A stretch of 64,000 bases of DNA, from the NCBI RefSeq assembly GCF_018294505.1, contig NC_057797.1, forward strand, positions 125,617,116-125,681,115, written 5' to 3'. The position numbers and the translations under genes were made by a program. The notes under the pieces are model-generated. The model ran no database searches. It saw only the letters and a list, made by a program, of their open reading frames with translations, and was not told the origin of the DNA. The stretch is from Triticum aestivum. Its lineage: Eukaryota; Streptophyta; Magnoliopsida; Poales; Poaceae. Numbering within the stretch: position 1 is the first letter of the stretch; each line of letters starts with the position of its first letter. Shown one piece after another: positions 11,647 through 22,218 of this stretch.

Positions 11647-11785
11647 CTCTAAAAATGATATAAGTGAAGCATGAGAGTTCATCTATTTCTATAATACCAC
11701 CACCGTGCTCTAAAAAGATATAAGTGAAGAACTAGAGCAAACGACAAACTACTCCGAAAGATATAAGTGAAGATCAATGAGTAGT
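11647..11785 (-). other. Three stem-loop units with AAGTGAAG core (element A)
   Basis: Three units of about 31-38 nt share ATATAAGTGAAG between inverted arms. Unit 1: CTCT/AGAG (11647-11677). Unit 2: GCTCT/AGAGC (11707-11738). Unit 3: ACTACTC/GAGTAGT (11748-11785). The arm sequences differ between units but pairing is kept. In the element's sense strand the core reads CTTCACTTATAT. Matching units occur in element E at 55158-55400. The function is unknown. Confidence 0.75.
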
Positions 11786-11964
11786 CGAATAATTATGCAA
11801 CTATGTGAAGACTCTATAACATTTAAGATTTTCAGATCTTGGTATTTTATTCAAACATCAAGCAAAACATAATGAAATAAAATGACGCTCCAAGCAAAAC
11901 ACATATAATGTGGCGAATAAAAATATAGCTCCAAGTAAAGTTACTGATGGACGAAGACGAAAGT

Positions 11965-12053
11965 GGGGATGCCTTCCGGGGCATCCCCAAGCTTAGGCTC
12001 TTGGATATCCTTGAATATTACCTTGGGGTGCCTTGGTCATCCCCAAGCTTAGG
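11965..12053 (-). other. G/C-rich hairpins next to AAGCTTAGG in element A
   Basis: A perfect 9-bp stem GGGGATGCC / GGCATCCCC with a 6-nt loop (11965-11988) is followed by AAGCTTAGG. A second weaker hairpin (CTTGGGG / CCCCAAG, about 12023-12047) is followed by CTTAGG. Equivalent hairpins lie at 55583-55675 in element E. Confidence 0.65.
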
Positions 12054-12059
12054 CTATTG

Positions 12060-12686
12060 CCACTCCTTATTCCATAATCCATCGAATCTTCACCCAAAAC
12101 TTGAAAACTTCACAACACAAAACTTAACAGAAAACTCGTAAGCTCCGTTAGCGAAAGAAAACAAAACACCACTTCAAGGTACTGTAATGAAATAATTATT
12201 TATTTAAATTGGTGTTAAACCTACTGTATTCCAACTTCACTATGGTTTATAAACTCTTTTACTAGCCATAGATTCGTCAAAATAAGCAAACAACACACGA
12301 AAAACAGAATCTGTCAAAAACAGAACAGTCTGTAGTAATCTGTAACTAACGCAAACTTCTGGAACCCCAAAAATTCTAAAATAAATTGGTGGACCTGAGT
12401 AATTTGTCTATTAATCATCTGCAAAAAGAATTAACTAAATATCACTCTCTAATAAAAAAATGGCAGCAATTCTCGTGAGCGCTAATGTTTCTGTTTTTTA
12501 CAGCATGATCATAAAGACTTCACCCGAGTCTTCCCAAAGGTTCTACTTGACACAAACACTAATTAAAAGCATAAAACCACATCTAAACATAGTCTAGATG
12601 AATTATTTATTACTAAACAGAAGCAAAAAGCAAGTAACGAAAATAAAATTGGGTTGCCTCCCAACAAGCGCTATTGTTTAACGCCC
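12060..12686 (-). other. A internal region downstream of the ORF
   Basis: AT-rich non-coding sequence between the hairpins and the end of the unknown ORF. The part next to the ORF stop contains GGGTTGCCTCCCAACAAGCG, also found in element E at about 56218-56236 in the same place. Confidence 0.5.
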
Positions 12687-13602
12687 CTAGCTAGGCATGA
12701 TGATTTCAATGATGCTCACATAAAGGATAAGAATTGAAACATAAAGAGCATCATGAAGAATATGACTAGCACATTTAAGTCTAACACACTTCCTATGCAA
12801 AGGTATATTGTGAGCAAACAACTTATGGAAACAATAATAAATTAGCATAGGAAGGTAAAGCAAGCAGAACTTCAAGATTTTAAGCACATAGAGAGGAAAC
12901 TTGGTATTATTGCAATTCCTACAAGCATATATTCCTCCCTCATAATAATTTTCAGTAGCATCATGAATGAATTCAACAATATAACCAGCACCTAAATCAT
13001 TTTTTTCATGATCTACAAGCATAGAAATTTTATTACTCTCCACACAAGCAAATTTCTTCTCATGAATAGTAGTGGGAGTAAACTCAACAAAATAATTATC
13101 ATGTGAGGCATAATCCAATTGAAAACTAAAATCATGATGACAAGTTTCATGGATATCATTATTCTTTATAGCATACAAGTCATCACAATAATCATCATAG
13201 ATAGCAACCTTGTTCTCATAATCAATTGGAACCCCTTCTGGAATAGTGGATTCATCACAAAATAAAGGCATGACATCTCCAAATCCACTTTCATCAATAT
13301 AATCATCATAAATAGGAGGCATGCTTTCATCATAATAAATTTTCTCATCGAAACTTGGGGGACAAAAAAATATCATCTTCATCAAACATAGCTTCCCCAA
13401 GCTTGTGGCTTTGCATATCATTAGGATCATGGATATTCAAGGAATTCATACTAACAACATTGCAATCATGCTCATCATTCAAATATTTAGTGCCAAACAT
13501 TTTAATGCATTCTTCTCCTAACACTTTGGCACAATTTTCCTTTCCATCATACTCACGAAAGATATTAAAAAGATGAAGCGTATGAGGCAAACTTAATTCC
13601 AT
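12687..13602 (-). pseudogene. Unknown ORF of element A, one frameshift
   Basis: Starts at ATG 13602, about 90 bases downstream of the primer-binding site, where gag would be expected. The first frame (13602 to 13345) runs into an A7 run on the plus strand (13364-13370). Dropping one base there joins it to the second frame (to 12687), giving 304 codons. The middle is rich in Asp, Glu and Tyr; the last 70 residues are hydrophobic with two possible membrane segments (CLLYLPMLIYYCF and YVSILILYVSIIEI). I recognise no gag, protease or polymerase motif. It may be a protein carried by this non-autonomous family; function unknown. Confidence 0.6.
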
Positions 13603-13697
13603 TTTTTAATTTTCTTTTATAAACTAAACTAGTGATAAAACAAGAAACTAAAAGACTCGATTGCAAGATCTAAAGATATACCTTCAAGCACTCACCT

Positions 13698-13714
13698 CCC
13701 CGGCAACGGCGCCA
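13698..13714 (-). other. A primer-binding site
   Basis: Minus strand TGGCGCCGTTGCCGGG, 10 bases inside the 5' LTR. It resembles the tRNA-Asp-type primer site common in Triticeae gypsy elements. Confidence 0.75.
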
Positions 13715-13724
13715 GAAAAGAGCT

Positions 13725-15360
13725 TGATGTCTACTACACAACCTTCTTCTTGTAGACGTTGTTGGGCCTCCAAGTGCAGAGGTTTGTAGGACTGTAGCAA
13801 ATTTCCCTCAAGTGGATGACCTAAGATTTATCAATTCGTAGGAGGCGTAGGATGAAGATGGTCTCTCTCAAGCAACCCTGCAACCAAATAACAAAGAGTC
13901 TCTTGTGTCCCCAACACACCCAATACAATGGTAAATTGTATAGGTGCACTAGTTCGGCGAAGAGATGGTGATACAAGTGGTATATGGATGGTAGATAAAG
14001 GTTTTTGTAATCTGAAAATGTAAATACAGCAAGGTAACTAATGATAAAAGTGAGCACAAACGGTATTGTAATGCGTTGAAACAAGGCCTAGGGTTCATAC
14101 TTTCACTAGTCCAAGTTCCCTCAACAATACTAACATAATTGGATCACATAATTATCCCTCAACATGCAACAAAGAGTCACTCCAAAGTCACTAATAGCGG
14201 AGAACGAACGAAGAGATTATGGTAGGGTACGAAACCACCTCAAAGTTATTCTTTCCAATCAATCCGTTGGGCTATTCCTATAAGTGTCACAAACAGCCCT
14301 AGAGTTCGTACTAGAATAACACCTTAAGACACAAATCAACCAAAACCCTAATGTCACCTAGATACTCCAATGTCACCTCAAGTATCCGTGGGTATGATTA
14401 TATGATATGCGTCACACAATCTTAGATTCATCTATTCAACCAACACGTAGGACCTCAAAGAGTGCCCCAAAGTTCCTACCGGAGAAACGTGTGCCAACCC
14501 CTATGCATAGGTTCATGGGCGGAACCCGCAAGTTGATCACCAAAACATACATCAAGTGAATCACGTGGTATCCCATTGTCACCACAGATACGCACGACAA
14601 GACATACATCAAGTGTTCTCAAATCTTTAAAGACTCAATCCGATAAGATGACTTCAAAGGGGAAACTCAATCCATTACAAGAGAGTAGAGGGGGGAGAAA
14701 ACATCATAGGATCCAAATATAATAGCAAAGCTTGCGATACATCAAGATCGTATCACCTCAAGAACACGAGAGAGAGAGAGAGAGATCAAACACATAGCTA
14801 CTGGTACATACCCTCAGCCCCGAGGGAGAACTACTCCCTCCTCGTCACGGAGAGCATCGGGATGATGAAGATGGCCACCGGAGAGGGATTTCCCCCTCCG
14901 GCAGGGTGCCGGAACGGGTCTAGATTGGTTTCGGTGGCTACGGAGGCTTCTGGCGGCGGAACTCCCGATCTTTTGTGCTCCCTGATGTTTTTAGGGTATA
15001 TGGATATATATAGGCGGAAGAAGTACGTCAGGGGGGCATGAGGGGCCCACGAGGGTGGAGGGCGCGTCCCCCTACCTCGTGGCCTCCTTGAAGCTTCCCT
15101 TACATGCACTTCAAGTCTTCTGGGCTTCTTTCCTTCCAAAATGAGTTCCGTGAAGTTTCAAGTCAATTGGACTCCATTTGATTTTCCTTTTCTTCGAAAC
15201 CCTAAAACAAGGTAAAAACAGAAACTGGCACTGGGCTCTGGGTTAATAGGTTAGTCCCAAAAATGATATAAAAGTGTATAATAAAGCCCATAAACATCCA
15301 AAACAGTAGATAATATAGCATGGAGCAATCAAAAATTATAGATATGTTGGAGACGTATCA
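13725..15360 (-). repeat. A 5' LTR
   Basis: 1636 bp, minus orientation, aligned end to end by eye with 6583-8242 with small indels. It contains an AG microsatellite near 14768. Confidence 0.92.
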
Positions 15361-15386
15361 GTCGGCACACTGCCAAAGCCACCGAG

Positions 15387-17070
15387 GGCTACATGATCGT
15401 ATTCAAATCCTAGCTTAACCCCTTTGGAATAGTTTACTGATCATATTCGATTCAGAAGCCTTGATTTTTTCTTTCTATTTGGCTTAAGGTTTTTGAAAAC
15501 AATCTTTGATTTTGTCTTGAGACTTTTTTGTTCAGATCTAAGTATAAGTGTGGTTTAAATTTAACCCGGCTTGGTTTTGGACGATAAGTCGCCAACATAT
15601 GACAAACATCATACATTTGGAAGTGAGTGGCTTCTAAGGATTGGGTTATCACCCTTACTGCACAGGTATCCTAAACCGGCAGTACGATTCAATATCACAG
15701 GAACCGGTTTTCCAAACCAGATTATATTATTCAAATCTTTAATAGCCAACATGGCTGGATTTTTATTATGGTTATCAATAGCCAATATTATGATGGAGGT
15801 CTTCAAAGTCGCTTCAGCGCAATGGTTATTATTTTATTAATGGACATGATTTATTTTTACAATGGAGGGAATAGTCCTGAGTCGCTCTAGGCTTACGACC
15901 CGGCACTTGGGGGCTACATTATTCAAGTTGAGATCACATAAAATATGCAAGTCCCATGTCACTGCCAGCATGCACTATGGCACTTGGGGGCTAATGCAAA
16001 GTCATTTTTACTGGCCTTATTGAAGACCCGACTCATCACATTATAATGAGCCGGCCCTTGGGGGCTACCAATTGCTCCTAACAACAATTCAAGGTACACA
16101 AGTTTTATTCCATTATATTGAAGGGTCCACTGCTCAGTTGGTAAAGCACAAAGCTCTTAACCTTGTGGACGTGGGTTCAAGCCCCATGATGGGGGTTACA
16201 TCATATGAGGTTCTTTTCAAAGAAGTATATATAAAGTCCCGGCTCAATATTATCTTACCGAGCCGGCCCTTGGGGGCTACACGTTGTTGTTCAAGTCTAT
16301 ATGATCATATTTATAAAGTCCCTGCTCATTATTGCATAATGACCCGGCCCTTGGGGGCTACACTGGTTGAAGTTTTTATGAGTATAAGGCAATTACAAGT
16401 CCCAGGTTGCTGCAAGCATGACAACCCGTCACTTGGGGGCTACATATATGGAGTATTCAGTCTTTACTAGTGACTAAGATGAACAACATGGATTTCTTCA
16501 AAGTGGCAGTATTTATATTGAAGCAAGTCTTAAGTCATCACTTTGTTTCTGCTCAAGACTTGGGGGCTACATGTAATATGGATATAAGGGAGAAATATCT
16601 TCCAATTTTCAGTTTTAAGCAAACCAGATTGACCCGGCGTCACCAACAATCATGACTCGGTGTCACCAATAACTATGATCCGGCGTCGGCAACAATTATG
16701 ACATGGTGCTATCAATATTTACAAACCGGATATTTTGGCAATGATAAAATGGCAAGTTCTACATCTTCAAGCCGGCTGAAAATCAGATGAGTATTTCAAG
16801 ACCAATATTTTTTGTTAAGCATTAGTAGCTGAATCAAATGAATTATTCTTCACAATATTTTTCGGTGAGAAACCAATGACAGCAAATTGATTATGAAGCT
16901 GGCCTATTGACCCGGACTTTCTAGAAGAAGGAAATGACAAGGACTTCCGAATGATCAGGTGACGGCTTACAAGAATTTTCAACCCGAAGCACAACCTGTC
17001 AAATTTGTTCTTGTGTTTATTTTGCAGGATAAGTTTAACATGGATAAATCCAAATTAAACTGGGGGCTAA
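15387..17070 (+). repeat. Array of polypurine-tract-like CTTGGGGGCTACA motifs
   Basis: Copies of CACTTGGGGGCTACA or CCCTTGGGGGCTACA near 15387 (diverged), 15903, 15979, 16055, 16268, 16349, 16431, 16558 and the terminal TGGGGGCTAA at 17061. They are mostly spaced about 75-125 bases apart (one gap of about 210), often after CCCGGC. The last one abuts the 3' LTR and is the likely functional polypurine tract; the others look like duplicates of it. Confidence 0.75.
16123..16195 (+). tRNA. tRNA-Lys(CTT)-derived pseudogene
   Basis: The 73-nt stretch lines up with plant tRNA-Lys(CUU). It has D-arm GCTCAGTTGGTAAAGC, anticodon loop CTCTTAA with CTT, and T-arm GGGTTCAAGCCCC. The T stem pairs, but the acceptor stem no longer does (GGGTCCA against ATGGGGG), and the D and anticodon stems each have a mismatch. 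It therefore looks like a decayed copy rather than a working gene. It lies inside P between two PPT-like motifs, so it was probably captured by the element. Alternatives are a tRNA-derived SINE head or an old insertion. Confidence 0.8.
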
Positions 17071-17715
17071 TGTCGGGGATATACCCCGTGGAATGACCCG
17101 GACGGGAGTATGACCCTGCCGGATTTGGCGACTCACTGGTGACCCGCCCTGACTTGGTGACTCACGAAGTGACCTGCCCAGATCTCTCCACTCACTGATG
17201 ACCCGGCTAGGCCTGGTGACTCATTGGTAACCCGGCAAGTGGGTCAGAGGAACAACAAGACCCGATGGCCCGACAGGCGGTCCATGGAAGACCGGCTTAT
17301 GTTATGGTGGGCCGGCTTAAGAGGAAATCATAAGGAATATTCCCTTACAAAGGAAGCAAGACTAGGACTCCACTTGTAATAGAGTAATCCTAATCCTAAT
17401 AGGACTAGTGATGTAAGCCGCTACTTCAACATATATAAGGAGGGGCAGGGAACCCCAAGAGGGACAGATTTCACAAGTTAGGTTTAGACAGGCAAGTCAA
17501 TAGCTCTCGAAATAGAGCACCCCTGTAATCGTGATTATCATCATCAATATCAATGAAGCAGGATGTAGGCTTTTACCTCCACCGTGAGGGGCCGAACCTG
17601 GGTAAAACCTCGCGCCCTTCGTCCCGCTCAACCCCTCTCAAGCTACCACATAGATGCGTTGGCCTCACAACTAAGTCCTTTCAACTAGGACGTCTGCCGT
17701 GACAATTCCACGACA
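17071..17715 (+). repeat. P 3' LTR
   Basis: 645 bp, TGTCGGGG...CGACA, colinear with 1742-2357 plus one extra subunit of about 29 bp near 17120-17160. A TATA sequence recurs near 17431. Confidence 0.88.
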
Positions 17716-18123
17716 GTGCAGGACACCATAACGGTGTACGACACTGGATATGATGTCTATCATCGGTCTGGATTCGGCCGTTTTAACTGGTTTGGCTTCT
17801 ATCCACTTAGTGAACTTGTTGACCATTACCAACAAGTATTTCTTCTTATGGCTTCCCCCTTTAAGAGGTCTGACCATATCGAGCCCCCGGACCACAAAGG
17901 GCCAAGTAATGGGGATTTTTTGGAGGGCAGTAGGCAGCATATGGCTTTGGTTAGCGGAAAACTGGCATCCAACGCAGTGCTGCACGAGGTCTTGTGCATC
18001 TGCCCGGGCTATGGGCCAAAAGAAATCCGTGCGGAAGGCTTTACTTACAAGGGCCCGGGCTACGGCATGATGGCCGCCAAGAGCAGCGTGTATTTCAGCC
18101 AAGACCTTCCGTCCCTCTTCTTC
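17716..18123 (-). pseudogene. F1 integrase, N-terminal part
   Basis: Minus-strand frame with the zinc-binding block (H in EIHAALGGHH, then HCVGCQF) and the first catalytic Asp region (GLDMVRPLKGG, then VNKFTKWIEAKPV). The usual VDKFTKW Asp is Asn here. It is truncated by P at VVHRYGVLH and continues at 1741. An in-frame TGA upstream (near 18133) separates it from the RNase H-like frame. Integrase would insert the cDNA into the host genome; this copy is broken. Confidence 0.85.
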
Positions 18124-18132
18124 AGAGGTACA

Positions 18133-18850
18133 TCATTGAAGGACCCCTGTAGTACTTTTCTTGTATAGTTCTCCTTCATGAACTTTGTAGGCTTTCGAAC
18201 GTCGAACGATGCGACGGGCCTCAGTCTGATCCTCAGGGAGCTCATTCCTAGTGAGGTAGGCAAGGAAAGGCTCGGTCCATGGGGCAATTACACCCATAAT
18301 TTCGTGGACTGATGGTGTTATTTTGTTGCCTGAGCCCCCGATGATATCGGGACTGTGTTCGGAATCGGGGGGTATGATCGGCTCCGGGTCGGTGCTCCCG
18401 TTCTCATCCTGCCACACCATGGATGGCTTGAAGAGCCTTTCCACAAAGGTGTTAGGTGGGATGGGGTCGCGTTTAGCGCCCATGCGAGCAAGGATATCCC
18501 CGGCTTGATTACTCTCTCGAGCCACGTGATGAAACTCGAGACCCTTGAACCGAGCTGATATTTGGAGTACGGCGTTGTGGTAAGCAGCCATCTTCAGATC
18601 TTTTGCATCATAGTCTCCGTTTATTTGGGATATTGCGAGGTTGGAATCCGCGCGCACCTCAAGGCGTTGTATGCCCATGGAGACAGCCATCCGAAGACCA
18701 CGCAATAGGGCCTCATATTCGGCTGCATTGTTAGAGTCTGTATATAGTATTTGGAGCACGTAACAAACTATGTCTCATGTGGGGGATGTCAAGACGACAC
18801 CAGCCCCCAGTCCGGCTAACATTTTAGAGCCGTCAAAGTGCATCACCCAG
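18133..18850 (-). pseudogene. F1 second RNase H-like domain (aRNH type)
   Basis: Motifs in order: WVMHFDGSKMLAGLGAGVV, then a stop near 18775, then NNAAEYEALLRGL, RADSNLAISQI and NQAGDILARMG. These fit the additional archaeal-type RNase H that distinguishes Tat-lineage plant gypsy elements from other gypsy elements. A second stop ends the frame before integrase. The domain type is assigned from motif pattern. Confidence 0.75.
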
Positions 18851-19500
18851 TTGGAATACGTGTCATACTCTTTAGGGAGTTTGGACTCTGTCCATTCGGC
18901 GACGAAGTCAGCCAACACCTGAGATTTAATGGCTCGGCGTGGTCTGTACGTTGTTTCAAATGGTAGGAGCTCAATGGCCCATTTGGCAATCCTGCCAGTG
19001 GCATCCCGGTAGTTTATAATATCATTGAGTGGTACTTTGGAAGCCATCGTGATTGAGCACTCTTGGAAGTAGTGCCGTAGCTTGCGGGATTCCATAAAGA
19101 CCACATATGCTATCTTCTGATAATGTGGGTATCGGGATTTGCATGTTGTAAGGACCTTCAATACGTAATATACTGGTTTCTGGAGTGGGAATTTATATCC
19201 CCCCTCTTCTTGTTCGACAATGAGCACCGCACTCACCACCTGGTGAGTTGCCGATATGTAAAGCAGCATTGGTTCACCGACATTTGGCGCGTCCAGGATG
19301 GGGTTGCTTGCTAGCAAAGTTTTTATTTCCTCTAGTCTGGCTGTTGCCGCGTCCGTCCACGCAAAGTGGTCGATGCATCGGAGCAGGCGATACAGTGGCA
19401 GTGCCTTTTCTCCTAGTTTGGAGGTAAAAGCTCAAGGCGGTCACACACCTGGCTAATTTTTGGACCTGTTTGAGGTCAGTTGGTGTTGCCAATTGTGACA
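18850..19500 (-). pseudogene. F1 RT C-terminus and first RNase H domain
   Basis: Two adjacent minus frames. The right one (to about 19492) has LATPTDLKQVQKLARCVTALS-like text typical of the region after RT. The left (19317 downward) has LLYISATHQVVSAVLI, PVYYVLKVL, RYPHYQKIAYVV and RKLRHYFQ, a gypsy RNase H. One or more frameshifts separate them near 19300. Confidence 0.75.
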
Positions 19501-19605
19501 GGGCTCGGATTTTGGCTGGGTTTGCTTCGATTCCTCTATTGGAGACAATAAACCCGAGCAGTTTGCCGGCGGGAATGCCGAAAACGCACTTTTCCGGATT
19601 GAGCC

Positions 19606-20109
19606 TTATGTCATATGTTCGGAGGTTGTCGAATGGAGGCGTAAGTCGCCCACCAATGATTCAACATGCTTTGTTTTGATGACTACGTCATCTACATATG
19701 CCTCCATAGTCTTGCCGATTTGCTTTTCCAGGCATGTTTGAATCATGCGCTGGTAAGTGGCGCCGGCGTTCTTGAGCCCGAAAGGCATAGTGTTGAAGCA
19801 GAAAGGCCCATACGGGGTGATGAATGCCGTTAGGGCTTGCTCAGATTCCTTCATCTTGATTTGATGGTATCCAGAGTATGCGTCGAGGAAACATAGTGAA
19901 TCATGTCCCGCGGTTGTGTCGATATTCTGGTCGATGGGAGGTAGTGGGAAGGGGTCTTTAGGGCAGGCCTTGTTAAGGTCTTTGAAATTGACACACGGGC
20001 ACCAGGATTTATCCTTCTTTGGTACCATGACCAGGTTCGCTAGCCAGTCCAGATGTTTGATCTCTCTGATAAACTCGGCTTCTAGTAGCTTGGCTAGCTG
20101 CTCCCTCAT
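19606..20109 (-). pseudogene. F1 reverse transcriptase
   Basis: RT palm and fingers: VMVPKKDKSW, CVNFKDLNKACPKDPFPLP, FLDAYSGYHQIKM, PFGLKNAGATYQR and the catalytic YVDDVVIKTK. A frameshift near 19636 throws the frame into HSTTSEHMT and a stop. The downstream part resumes in another frame. It would copy element RNA into cDNA; this copy is inactive. Confidence 0.88.
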
Positions 20110-20133
20110 AGCTTGTCGCTTGGGTTCAGAAAA

Positions 20134-21135
20134 TCACCGGAGCGTTCTCTTGACCGGCTTGTATCCCTTTAGTATGTTGAGACTATGTTCGGCCAGCGCA
20201 CGTGGAATTCCTGGCATATCCGAGGGGTTCCAAGCAAAGATGTCCAAGTTTTTGCGCAAGAACGCTTGTAATGTGGCATTAACCGTCGGGTCCAGCTGCG
20301 CCCCAATGGAAGCTGTTTTCTTGGGATCCGTCGGGTGGACTTGGAATTTGACTATTTCGTCCGCTGGCTTGAAAGAGGTGGATTTGGACCTTTTATCAAG
20401 GATTACGTCATCCTTATCCACTGTGGAACGCAGTGCGGTGAGTTCCTCGACCGCTAGGGCTTCGGATAGTGCCTCAAGGGCCAGGGGTGTGGTTTTATTG
20501 TCAGTGCGGAGTGCTATGTTCGGATCACTAGAAATAGTGATAACACCATTGGGCCCGGGCATTTTGAGCTTCATATACCCGTAATGAGGTATAGCTTGAA
20601 AGCGTGTGAATGCGTCTCGCCCTAACAGGGCATGATATCCGATGTTGAAAGGAGCCACCTGGAAGATTATCTCTTCGGACCTATAGTTTTCTGGGGTGCC
20701 GAATACCACATCCAGCTTAATTTTCCCCGAGCATCTTGCTTCCCTGCTGGGAATGATTCCCCTAAAGGATGTGTTGCTCTGCTCAATGCGACTCCTGTCC
20801 ATTTGCATTTTATTGAGCGTGTCCTCATAGATGAGGTTCAGTCCACTGCCTCCATCCATTAGCACTTTAGTGAGCCGAAAACCATCCACAATTGGGTTGA
20901 GGACTAGAGCGGTTGGTTCTCGGACTAAGTAGGATCTTGGTTCGTCATCGGCATTGAAAGTAATTGTCGTATCGTTCCAAGGGTTTATTGCTGCTACATG
21001 GCAGACTTCGGCAAGGTTGCGAAGTGCCCATTTGCGCCGATTATTTGATGAGAAGGTTTCGAAGACTGTGAGTACTTCGGGATCATGTTCCGAAAAGTAA
21101 TTTTTCCGGTGTAGTGTTGGTGAGGATACCCTCAC
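20134..21135 (-). pseudogene. F1 protease and flanks
   Basis: The aspartic-protease-like centre LMDGGSGLNLIYEDTL is followed by AFTRFQAIPHYGYMKLKMPGP, the conserved second half. DGG stands where many retroviral-type proteases have DTG or DSG; F2 has the same. The frame ends at TGA 20134-20136, which replaces an Arg codon (CGA) in KRTLRRFSEPKRQ, so protease and RT were one polyprotein. Confidence 0.82.
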
Positions 21136-22209
21136 CGCTCTTGGCCACCTGCCAGAGTATCCAACATGCCCGTAGGTTGTGTGTTGGTTCGGTATTCGGC
21201 GTCATGTGTATTTGGGAGGGCGTGTTGAGACATTCTTTGAAGATAGTTTTTTGTCCCGTAAAGGGCTTGAATTTCTTGTCCACGGGATGATGATTAGGTG
21301 CTCCGCGAGGGTGCACCCTTTTTGCCCACCCGGGAGATGGCTTAAAGGCCTAAAGTTCCAAGCAGGCTGTCTGAGTTTTCCAGGCACTTTCCATTGCGCA
21401 ATACTTATGTACTATGTGTGCCAAATCTGCGAAGTGCGGGACATGACGGCGATTGAGGGCGTTAAGGATTCCATCGTCCGTATAGTTGTCGCAAAATACT
21501 GAAATTGCGTCGTTGTCGTAGCAGTCTTTTATCTTGTTTTTAACAAGGAGGAGCCCAAAAGTGATGGACTGTCTCTCGAGCTGCTGTCGCACATACATTA
21601 GGTCGCATATGTCCGGAGGGCCGGAGTTTCTTGGAGAATATTTCTTGTGGTGGGTGGGCGGGCTCGAATTCGCACCCTGACACGCCGTGGAATCCAGAGT
21701 TTGAAAAGTTTCCGAGGTTACCGGCCCAAGCTCCGGAGTGTCTGGGGAATTCTCAGTCTTAATGTTCGATCTTGTGTCCTCTCGAGGGCTCGTATCCGGT
21801 TCTCCAGGTTTGGAAATCCGAAACATGTTGGTTCTCAACATAGGAGACGAGTTATTGTCAGCCCGTTCCTCCACAACCGCTACCTGATGGGTGATCGGCG
21901 GAGATTTAATTTCTCACTGATCGGGTTTAAGCCCGATCCGATCATAGTCGGTTGAGACTCCCAGGGCGGCGATGCGATCTAGCAGCTCGTTCAAAGACGA
22001 TAGATCTGTCGGATCCATCTTGTCGGAATATTCGGGGCTGATATGAAGGGGATTTTCGGCGACTTGGGGGTTGTCTTTGGCTTAATGGCCGAATGGGCAC
22101 CCAGAGTGAAGTTGCCGAGCCGGAGGGTTTGCCCTAGAATTAGGGATCCTTCGGAAGTGATACTGTCATTGATGACAAGGCGAGCCATCGGTCCTTCAGT
22201 TGACGCCAC
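21083..22209 (-). pseudogene. F1 gag region
   Basis: Three minus ORFs. The first (22209-21991) starts MASTEGPMARLVINDS, the usual start of this family's gag, 10-30 bases after the primer site. It is followed by frames at 21874-21350 and 21316-21083. The middle contains FADLAHIVHKYCAMESAW. Frameshifts separate the pieces and I do not see a CCHC zinc knuckle. Confidence 0.7.
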
Positions 22210-22218
22210 AGAGGAACG

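Larger units (their letters stand above)
6583..15360 (-). mobile_element. A: non-autonomous gypsy-type element (WHAM/Sabrina-like LTRs)
   Basis: Minus-strand element with two LTRs of about 1.65 kb starting TGATACGTCTCC and ending in GACATCA (GTATACATCA in the left copy). Flanks ATCGG (6578-6582) and GTCGG (15361-15365) form a 5-bp duplication with one mismatch. A primer-binding site TGGCGCCGTTGCCGGG lies at 13714-13698, and a purine tract (AAGCTTGGGGATGA) precedes the 3' LTR near 8255. Instead of gag-pol it has one unknown ORF (12687-13602) and structured non-coding sequence. A solo LTR is inserted at 8927-10529. The family name is from memory and uncertain. Confidence 0.9.
15366..17070 (+). 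other. P internal region, 3' third
   Basis: Non-coding. It carries the PPT-like motif array, a tRNA-Lys-like sequence and the final polypurine tract. The ORFs at 15571-15840 and 16072-16470 read through repeats and are not recognised as genes. Confidence 0.55.
1742..17715 (+). mobile_element. P: non-coding plus-strand LTR retrotransposon inside F1 integrase
   Basis: Bounded by related LTRs that start TGTC and end GACA. A primer-binding-site-like sequence follows the 5' LTR and a purine-rich tract (TGGGGGCTAA) precedes the 3' LTR. The F1 integrase frame resumes on the far side: the VLH codons near 17716 continue into SIIT near 1731, giving the empty site. Flanks are GTGTG (1737-1741) and GTGCA (17716-17720), an imperfect 5-bp duplication. 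Without nested insertions the internal part is about 5 kb and shows no gag or pol, so P is non-autonomous. It holds a Mutator foldback element and element A. Confidence 0.88.

Noticed and set aside
16123..16195. Functional tRNA-Lys gene
   Set aside because: The acceptor stem no longer pairs and two other stems have mismatches.
15387..17070. Regularly spaced motif array, considered as a CRISPR-like array
   Set aside because: Plant nuclear retrotransposon context, uneven spacing, degenerate motif and no cas genes. It is better explained as purine-tract duplicates.
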